Shown: positions 6,209 through 8,109 of the stretch, one piece after another
Layout of the letters: every line of letters begins with the position of its first letter
Numbering within the stretch: position 1 is the stretch's first letter
Assembly (NCBI GenBank): GCA_021647535.1
Contig: JAKIUO010000137.1
Span: 1 to 8,109 of the forward strand
Direction of reading: 5' to 3'
DNA from: Hyphomicrobiaceae bacterium
Lineage (GTDB): Bacteria > Pseudomonadota > Alphaproteobacteria > Rhizobiales > JAKIUO01
Length of the DNA stretch: 8,109 nt
Notes under the pieces: generated by a model
What the model saw: only the letters and a program-made list of their open reading frames with translations
Database searches by the model: none
Told to the model about the DNA's origin: nothing
Program-made: the position numbers and the translations under genes

Positions 6209-8109
6209 CTATTCCGCAGCCTTTGGCAATTCTTCAAGCACTTGCACAACAGGTGCCTTTGCGCGAAACAAACGTGCGATCCATTTCCCCGACCGGCTTT
6301 GGCGGACAATGGTTGGCAAGGCAAGCAGGGTCGGGGTTAAAATGAGGGTGAGTAAAGTGGCAAACCCCAGCCCGAATATGATCGCCGTTGACAGCTGCAC
6401 CCACCAGATTGAGGTGACGGAACCCAGCTGAACGATACGATTGAAAAAGTCGAGATTAATTTGCAGCGCCATCGGTAACAGTCCGCAGATCGTTGTGATA
6501 GTGGTCAGCAGGACGGGGCGCAGGCGTTGGCCAGAAGCGCGCAGGGCGGCATCAATCACCGGCATACCCAGCCCTTTGTGGAAATGGTTGAAGGTGTCGA
6601 TCAGCACAATAGAATTATTGACAACAATCCCCGCCAACGCGACGACGCCGGTGCCGGTCATGATGATGGAAAAGGTCTGGCCGGTGATCATCATGCCGAG
6701 CAGCACGCCGACAACGGACAGAACGACGGTCGAAAGGGTGATAAAGGTCTGGTAAAAACTGTTGAACTGGGTGACCAGAATAAGGAACATCATGAACAGG
6801 GCACCCATCATTGCCTTGGCCAGAAACGCACCGGATTCTTTTTGGTCTTCGTCAGCCCCCTTGAATTTCAGTTCAATATTGGCGGGCCATTTTTGCTGCT
6901 TCAGCCAGGCGTCGACTTCGGCGACCTTGTCGCTGCCCAACACGCCATTGTTGGCATTGGCCTTGACCATCATCATGTAACGGCCATTGCGCCTCGTGAT
7001 GGAGCTGACTTTTGGCTCGGGCCTGCGGGTGACGAAATTAGAGAGGGGCACGGGGCCATATTTGGTGACGACGCGCAGCTGGTCGAGCTGGTTGATGGTG
7101 CGCTCATTTCGTGGCAGACGCACCCGTATATCAATCTCGTCCTCGGCATCATCAGGGCGAAATGTACCGATCAATAAACCGTTTGTGACGAGCTGCACCA
7201 TGCCGCCAACTGACAAAATATCCGTGTTGAAACGGGCCGCTTCGCGCCGGTTTACATCAAGCACCCACTCAATGCCGGGCAGGGGGGTGGTGTCTTCTAT
7301 ATCGCGAATATCTGCAAGTTTGGTGTTGAAATATTTGCGCACGCGCCTGGTGACAGTTTCCACTTCATCACGATTGCCACCGGTGATTTGTAAGCGGATG
7401 TCCTTGCCGGTAGGGGGGCCTTCTTCGGCCTTGCGCACTTCTATGACGATGCCGGGAATGTCTGCCGTTTTCTGGCGGATCTCTTCAAGAATAAATTTGC
7501 CCTTGCGACGTAGATTATAGTCAGCGGGTTCCAAAATGAGCTGGCCAATGAGATCGCTGGGGCGGTCGGCTCCTGCACCATCAAAGGCTTGGCCACCCCC
7601 GATCGCGCCAATGGTGGTGAAAACGGATTTCAGCCCGCCAACGCCAAGCACGCGCTGCTCGACTTCCAGAACAAGATCAAATTTTTCTCTGGCCGACATA
7701 TTGCCACGCCCGGAGACAAAGACGAAAGCCACTTCTGGTTCTGTATCAACAAAAAACTCGACGCCTTTGGCCAGTTTGCCAAAGCTCCAGAATATGGTTG
7801 TGACCACCAATGCGCTGGCAATCAACACCAGGAAGGGGTGAGTGATCAGTTTTTGCAGCAACCGAATATAGCTGCCGGCCAGACCGCGTATTTTGCTGTA
7901 ATCCACCTGGGAGCCACCAGCTAGTTGTGTCGCTGTTTCCGCTTCTTCGCGTGAGATGTGGTTGCGTCCCAAAAAGCCGCCAAGCACTGGCAAAAAAATC
8001 ATCGCCGTGAGCAGGGAGGCCGACAGCACAATGATCACTGTGAAGGGCAAGAACCCCATGAATTTACCCGCTACGCCGGGCCAGAACAACACGGGCAAAA
8101 AGGCCACCA
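6209..8109 (-). CDS. RND-family efflux permease (AcrB/HAE1-type), C-terminal part, 5' end beyond window
   Basis: The stop codon is at 6209-6211, and the frame runs open through the right edge, so the start is missing. About 632 residues are present of a family length near 1040. By alignment to AcrB, about 430-450 N-terminal residues, including the TM4 aspartates, lie outside. The visible part begins at the segment corresponding to AcrB TM5-TM6 (FLPVLFWPGVAG, then MIFLPVLGGFLG). It continues with TM7, a large periplasmic region with porter and docking subdomains (about 110-425), then TM8-TM12. GIVVNNSIVLID is the TM10 motif, with Asn where AcrB has the proton-relay Lys940; this is usual in many alphaproteobacterial and Gram-positive-like RND pumps. 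QRLRPVLLT keeps the conserved TM11 Arg. It acts as an inner-membrane proton-driven pump, normally as a trimer with a periplasmic adaptor and an outer-membrane channel. Neither partner is visible; they may lie upstream. The substrate cannot be told from sequence. Confidence 0.93.
   Translation of the reverse strand, partial: VAFLPVLFWPGVAGKFMGFLPFTVIIVLSASLLTAMIFLPVLGGFLGRNHISREEAETATQLAGGSQVDYSKIRGLAGSYIRLLQKLITHPFLVLIASALVVTTIFWSFGKLAKGVEFFVDTEPEVAFVFVSGRGNMSAREKFDLVLEVEQRVLGVGGLKSVFTTIGAIGGGQAFDGAGADRPSDLIGQLILEPADYNLRRKGKFILEEIRQKTADIPGIVIEVRKAEEGPPTGKDIRLQITGGNRDEVETVTRRVRKYFNTKLADIRDIEDTTPLPGIEWVLDVNRREAARFNTDILSVGGMVQLVTNGLLIGTFRPDDAEDEIDIRVRLPRNERTINQLDQLRVVTKYGPVPLSNFVTRRPEPKVSSITRRNGRYMMMVKANANNGVLGSDKVAEVDAWLKQQKWPANIELKFKGADEDQKESGAFLAKAMMGALFMMFLILVTQFNSFYQTFITLSTVVLSVVGVLLGMMITGQTFSIIMTGTGVVALAGIVVNNSIVLIDTFNHFHKGLGMPVIDAALRASGQRLRPVLLTTITTICGLLPMALQINLDFFNRIVQLGSVTSIWWVQLSTAIIFGLGFATLLTLILTPTLLALPTIVRQSRSGKWIARLFRAKAPVVQVLEELPKAAE

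Noticed and set aside
5834..6431. Several open frames over the pssA end and palindrome cluster
   Set aside because: They cross palindromes and overlap known genes in other frames. No domain or ribosome binding site supports them.

Overview
The window looks like chromosomal DNA of a Gram-negative bacterium, most likely an alphaproteobacterium. The evidence is a short-form phosphatidylserine decarboxylase directly followed by a phosphatidylserine synthase, a secreted caspase-like protein ending in a YARHG-type domain, and an RND efflux pump. The exact lineage cannot be fixed from sequence reading alone. No tRNA, rRNA, CRISPR array, insertion sequence or phage gene was seen.

Layout from left to right. 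Bases 1-160 hold a structured non-coding stretch of inverted repeats, followed by a possible extended -10 promoter. On the + strand, 231-1811 encodes an exported caspase-family (C14) protein with an intact His/Cys pair, a very basic linker containing a six-copy 15-bp tandem repeat, and a C-terminal YARHG-like domain. A strong hairpin at 1834-1866 with an oligo-A run on its left ends the convergent gene. That gene, 1913-3943 on the - strand, is an unassigned 676-residue protein with four predicted membrane segments, a long coiled coil and a C-terminal domain that resembles a degenerate OmpA/MotB fold. About 320 bp of divergent intergenic DNA separates it from psd (4265-4978) and pssA (5050-5958), both on the + strand.

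PssA makes phosphatidylserine from CDP-diacylglycerol and serine, and Psd decarboxylates it to phosphatidylethanolamine, so these two genes form a compact membrane-lipid operon. Between pssA and the convergent RND gene lies about 250 bp packed with at least seven short palindromes (REP-like). The last gene, 6209-8109 on the - strand, is the C-terminal part of an RND efflux permease whose start lies beyond the right edge.

The lipid and RND genes are ordinary. The less-described material is the pair of convergent envelope genes on the left (caspase-like/YARHG protein and coiled-coil/OmpA-like membrane protein) and the two non-coding palindrome clusters. Nothing here proves that the two left-hand genes act together.
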